Shown piece by piece: positions 7,415-9,615 of a DNA stretch of 9,615 nucleotides; the stretch's first letter is position 1; every line of letters begins with the position of its first letter. Source of the DNA: Caulobacteraceae bacterium (GTDB lineage Bacteria; Pseudomonadota; Alphaproteobacteria; Caulobacterales; Caulobacteraceae); the NCBI GenBank assembly GCA_020852035.1, contig JADZBR010000033.1, positions 1 through 9,615 on the forward strand, written 5' to 3'. The translations under genes and the position numbers were made by a program. Under the pieces are notes generated by a model. The model saw nothing but the letters and a program-made list of their open reading frames with translations, did not search any database and was not told the origin of the DNA.

Positions 7415-8194
7415 ATGTTCGATGTGGACTCGCTGGCGGGCCAGGCGGGGCTGACCTCGCCAGCTTTGGGCGCGGTGCTCGTCATCGTGACGTTTTGCGC
7501 GGTTCTGCGCGGCCTCACAGGATTCGGGTTCGCGATCGCCGCAGTCCCGTTGCTTTCCAGCCTTGTCGACCCGCGGCTGGCGGTGGCCGTGGCGGCGCTG
7601 CTGCAGCTGGTGATTGGTGTTCTCGAAGGGCCGGGCGCATGGCGACAGGCCCACCGACCGCTCCTGTCGCGGCTGCTGCTGGGCGCGGTGGTCGGCACGC
7701 CGCTCGGCATGATCGCTCTGAGGCTGACCTCGCCAGGGCCGCAGCGCCTGGTCGTCGCCGTCGCGGCCCTGATCGCCCTGTTCGTCGCCTGGCGCGGGCC
7801 GCGCCTGCGCTCGGCGATCGTGCGCGGCAATCCCACAACGATGGGTGTGGCGTCGGGCTTGCTCAACGGATTGGCGGCGATGCCCGGGCCGCCCGCCGTC
7901 GCTTACTTCATGAGCATTCCCCTCGGACCAACCGCGACCCGGGCGTCCTTGATCCTCTACTTCGCCGCGACGGCTCTGTTCGCGGTGGCGTCCGGTCTCG
8001 CGGCGGGGGTGATCGGCAGCGAGGCGGTTCTGCTGGCGCTGGTCAGCCTGCCTGCGCTGGTTCTGGGCAACGGGTTGGGCGGCCTGGTTTTCCGAGCTGG
8101 AGGAGAAAGTCTTTTCCGCTCGGCCGGCCTGGCCGTCTTGGCGGTCGGCGCGGCGGCGGCGGGCTACCGGGGCTTGGCGGCTGTTGCGGGCTGA
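7415..8194 (+). CDS. TauE/SafE (TSUP) family membrane permease
   Basis: A 259-residue, strongly hydrophobic inner-membrane protein made of two similar halves of about four helices each. The first half starts with LRGLTGFGFAIAAVPLL (31-47) and the second with MGVASGLLNGLAAMPGPP (143-160), the two hallmark Gly/Pro-rich motifs of the DUF81/TSUP family. Members export sulfite, sulfoacetate or other small organic anions, or take some up; the substrate here is not determinable. ATG 7415 has only a weak ribosome binding site. It lies 21 bases after the YgfZ-like gene on the same strand, so it is probably the last gene of the operon; a hairpin begins 11 bases after its stop. A decayed arylsulfatase fragment lies immediately downstream in the opposite orientation, and TSUP permeases are often found near sulfur-compound genes, which mildly favours a sulfur oxyanion substrate. 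Confidence 0.88.
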   Translation: MFDVDSLAGQAGLTSPALGAVLVIVTFCAVLRGLTGFGFAIAAVPLLSSLVDPRLAVAVAALLQLVIGVLEGPGAWRQAHRPLLSRLLLGAVVGTPLGMIALRLTSPGPQRLVVAVAALIALFVAWRGPRLRSAIVRGNPTTMGVASGLLNGLAAMPGPPAVAYFMSIPLGPTATRASLILYFAATALFAVASGLAAGVIGSEAVLLALVSLPALVLGNGLGGLVFRAGGESLFRSAGLAVLAVGAAAAGYRGLAAVAG

Positions 8195-8199
8195 GGCTT

Positions 8200-8454
8200 C
8201 GCAAACTGTCGACCCGGTTGTCGACAGCATAACCCAGGTGATGCGAACCAAGCGCCGGCGGGCGATCGCCAACCTCGGCCCTTGATCGTCTCCGGCAAGC
8301 CCAAGGCCTGGCCGTTGCGAACGCCGCCGAAGCCGGACGCAATCTGCTTCATCCATCGGAAGGGCGTGTTCATCGCCCAGGCGATCCCACCGCTGGGACG
8401 ATCAGCGTCATCCCGATCCGCATCGGCGATGCGGTGCAGGGTTTCCTTCGCCAT
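8200..8454 (-). pseudogene. Arylsulfatase fragment, decayed
   Basis: An open frame of 96 codons on the minus strand (8454 to 8164) contains AWAMNTPFRWMKQIASGFGG followed by VRNGQALGLPETIKGRG, residues 25-61, nucleotides about 8272-8382. This matches the highly conserved arylsulfatase stretch of the type WAWAMNTPFQWTKQ-ASHFGGTRN, which lies in the C-terminal half of the sulfatase domain. Beyond Gly61 the same frame stops resembling a sulfatase, while a neighbouring frame gives LGSHHLGYAVDNRVD, reminiscent of the next conserved FHHVIDVVPT block, so a frameshift is likely. The catalytic CxPxR formylglycine motif and the rest of the about 500-residue enzyme are absent. The upstream 20 residues (MAKETLHRIADADRDDADRP) do not look like a sulfatase. 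I read this as a relic, not a functional small gene. Identification is from recall of the motif. It covers most of the 368-base gap between the permease and the haem receptor. Confidence 0.72.
8206..8227. terminator. Perfect 8-bp hairpin after the TSUP gene, possible terminator
   Basis: CTGTCGAC (8206-8213) and GTCGACAG (8220-8227) are exact inverted copies separated by CCGGTT. The stem starts 11 bases after the permease stop codon. There is no T-run after it on the plus strand (CATAACC follows) and none on the minus strand, so it is not a classic intrinsic terminator; it may end the operon transcript weakly or protect its 3' end. It also lies inside the arylsulfatase-like remnant, so part of the symmetry could be chance. 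Confidence 0.45.
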
Positions 8455-8480
8455 GACGCCCTCGTGGAGACGCCGCCATG

Positions 8481-8499
8481 ATTGCGACTAATTCGCAAT
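8481..8499. promoter_or_regulatory. Fur-box-like palindrome 1 upstream of the haem receptor
   Basis: ATTGCGACTAATTCGCAAT is a near-perfect inverted repeat: the outer seven bases on each side pair exactly, with ATTGCGA at 8481-8487 and TCGCAAT at 8493-8499. The inner TGCGACT-A-ATTCGCA resembles the TGCGAAT-N-ATTCGCA type of iron-regulator site used by alphaproteobacterial Fur proteins. Its location 64 bases before a haem receptor gene supports iron-dependent repression. The regulator identity (Fur or Irr) is inferred. Confidence 0.7.
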
Positions 8500-8509
8500 A
8501 GCGAGGGAC

Positions 8510-8539
8510 TTGCCGCGCATAAATGAATATGAGAATTAT
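8510..8539 (+). promoter_or_regulatory. Possible promoter of the haem receptor gene
   Basis: TTGCCG at 8510-8515 and AATTAT at 8534-8539 are spaced 18 bases apart and lie in an AT-rich patch that contrasts with the surrounding DNA. They are weak matches to -35 and -10 elements. The second Fur-like palindrome would cover this -10, and the first lies just upstream of the -35, which is a sensible arrangement for repression. Transcription start is not determinable. Confidence 0.35.
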
Positions 8540-8544
8540 TCGCA
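8530..8544. promoter_or_regulatory. Fur-box-like palindrome 2 upstream of the haem receptor
   Basis: TGAGAAT-T-ATTCGCA is a 15-base inverted repeat with one mismatched pair. Its right half, ATTCGCA at 8538-8544, is identical to the right half of the first palindrome (8491-8497), placed 47 bases further on. It ends 18 bases before the receptor start codon, so a bound repressor would cover the promoter or the transcript start. Confidence 0.65.
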
Positions 8545-8562
8545 AAATATCGTGGGGCTTCG

Positions 8563-9615
8563 ATGATGCGCTTTTTCCTTCTTGCGGGTTCTTCGGCGGC
8601 GGCTCTGGTCTTGGCCGGCGCGGCTCAGGCCGACGACGCCGCGCAACTGGCGCTGGTGACGACGGTCGATCCGCTCACCGTGATCGGCACGCGAACCGAG
8701 AAGCCGCTCAGCGAGGTCCCGGCGACGGTCAGCGTGATCACAGCCGAGGAGATCGAGGACCAGCTGGCTGCCGACGTGAAGGATCTCTTCCGCTATGAGC
8801 CGGGCGTCAGCGTGCGCGCCAGCCCGGCGCGGTTCGGCGCGGCGCTGGGAACGACCGGGCGGGACGGCAATGCGGGTTTCAACATCCGCGGCCTGGAAGG
8901 CAACCGGGTGCTGGTGCAGGTCGATGGGGTTCGCACGCCCGACAGCTTCGTCTTCGGCGCCCAGGCGGTGGGGCGGGGGGACTACGGCGACCTCGACCTG
9001 CTGAAATCGGCCGAAGTGCTTCGCGGCCCGGCCTCGGCGCTCTACGGCAGCGACGGCGTGGCGGGGGCGATCAGCTTCACCACCAAGGACCCGGAGGACT
9101 TCCTCAAGGGCCGCGACTTCGCCGGCCAGGCCAAGGGCGCCTACGCCTCGGCCGACGAGAGCTGGGCCGGCGGGCTGGTGGCGGCCGGGCGCTCGGGCGA
9201 CTGGTCGGCGTTCGTGGCCTACACCCGCCGCGAGGGCCACGAGCAGGAGACGCAAGGGACCAACGCCTCGGCCAACACCGACCGCACGGTGGCCAACCCG
9301 CAGGACATCGCGTCCAACGCCGTGCTGGCCAAGGTCGTCTACGATCTGTCGGACGCGAACCGCTTCCGGCTGACCTACGAGCACCTGGACCGCGACATCG
9401 ACTCCGTCGTGCTGAGCGGCATCGCCAAGCCGACGGGCGATCCGCCGGCGCTGTCGTCCACCGCGGTGATCGGCCTGACCGCCGCCGACACCATTAAGCG
9501 CGACCGCATCAGCTTCGACCATCTCTACGAGGGCGACAGAGCGATCTCGAAGGCGTTCTGGAACCTCTATTGGCAGGACGCCGAGACCGAGCAGTTCACC
9601 GCCGAGGACCGCAAC
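8563..9615 (+). CDS. TonB-dependent haem/haemoglobin receptor, 5' part (runs off the window)
   Basis: The first 351 codons are present without a stop. Two adjacent ATGs (8563 and 8566) follow GGGG at 8554-8557; I use the first. Residues 1-23 form a signal peptide ending AQA, and a TonB-box-like DPLTVIGTRTEK lies at 36-47. The plug has DVKDLFRYEPGVSV (71-84), FNIRGLEGNRVLVQVDGVR (106-124), DLDLLKSAEVLRGPASALYG (143-162) and SDGVAGAISFTTKDPEDF. This set of motifs is characteristic of the haemoglobin/transferrin/lactoferrin receptor family that includes haem receptors such as HutA, HemR and ShuA. Barrel strands begin after about residue 180. The usual haem-ligand histidines (FRAP/NPNL region) lie further on, beyond the window. 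Two Fur-box-like palindromes upstream indicate repression when iron is sufficient. It would import haem iron across the outer membrane with TonB; periplasmic and inner-membrane partners may follow outside the window. Confidence 0.92.
   Translation, partial: MMRFFLLAGSSAAALVLAGAAQADDAAQLALVTTVDPLTVIGTRTEKPLSEVPATVSVITAEEIEDQLAADVKDLFRYEPGVSVRASPARFGAALGTTGRDGNAGFNIRGLEGNRVLVQVDGVRTPDSFVFGAQAVGRGDYGDLDLLKSAEVLRGPASALYGSDGVAGAISFTTKDPEDFLKGRDFAGQAKGAYASADESWAGGLVAAGRSGDWSAFVAYTRREGHEQETQGTNASANTDRTVANPQDIASNAVLAKVVYDLSDANRFRLTYEHLDRDIDSVVLSGIAKPTGDPPALSSTAVIGLTAADTIKRDRISFDHLYEGDRAISKAFWNLYWQDAETEQFTAEDRN

Noticed and set aside
6932..8356. Minus-strand open frame of 474 codons opposite the YgfZ-like and TSUP genes
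   Set aside because: Composition is dominated by Arg, Gln and Ala, it crosses two well-supported plus-strand genes, and shows no family similarity. Antisense shadow.
8282..8491. Small plus-strand gene in the gap before the haem receptor
   Set aside because: It lies exactly opposite the arylsulfatase relic, lacks a ribosome binding site and resembles nothing known to me.
8536..9522. Minus-strand open frame of 328 codons opposite the haem receptor
   Set aside because: The plus strand encodes a clear TonB receptor throughout; the antisense product is compositionally biased and unrecognisable.
1..9615. CRISPR array, insertion sequence or prophage signals
   Set aside because: No regularly spaced repeats, transposase or integrase coding sequence, or terminal inverted repeats were seen on either strand.

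Overview
The window is GC-rich, densely packed DNA of a Gram-negative bacterium. The codon use, the very large TonB-dependent receptor ending in an LFDESPPF-type motif, and the type of MFS fragment next to it suggest an alphaproteobacterium of the Caulobacterales/Sphingomonadales kind (Phenylobacterium or Caulobacter-like). This is an inference from protein style; there is no rRNA or housekeeping marker to confirm it.

Left part (1-3166, minus strand): a large TonB-dependent outer-membrane receptor (3166 to 209). It is followed directly downstream by a remnant of an MFS transporter that keeps only its last part (about 124 to 1, running off the window). Middle (3167-3307): a divergent promoter region.

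Centre (3308-8194, plus strand): a compact, probably co-transcribed set of five genes. They are an exported SxxK serine hydrolase of the 6-aminohexanoate-dimer hydrolase/beta-lactamase fold, an enolase-superfamily enzyme of the muconate-cycloisomerase (KxK) subgroup, a short QueG/reductive-dehalogenase-like protein with two 4Fe-4S motifs, a YgfZ/GcvT-like protein that has lost the family signature motif, and a TauE/SafE (TSUP) membrane permease. Gaps are 20, 14, -4 and 21 bases. With the divergent receptor this looks like a substrate uptake-and-degradation locus: receptor brings a molecule across the outer membrane, periplasmic hydrolase cuts it, and cytoplasmic enzymes isomerise or reduce the product. 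The substrate cannot be read from the sequence. The pairing of a corrinoid-type Fe-S reductase with a degenerate YgfZ-like protein is the least familiar part.

Right part (8195-9615): a short hairpin after the permease, a decayed arylsulfatase fragment on the minus strand (about 8200-8454), two Fur-box-like palindromes, and the first 351 codons of a haem/haemoglobin-type TonB-dependent receptor that runs off the window. The right end is an iron-acquisition unit, probably independent of the central operon. Gene remnants on both flanks indicate past rearrangement around the central locus. No tRNA, rRNA, CRISPR array or insertion sequence was seen.
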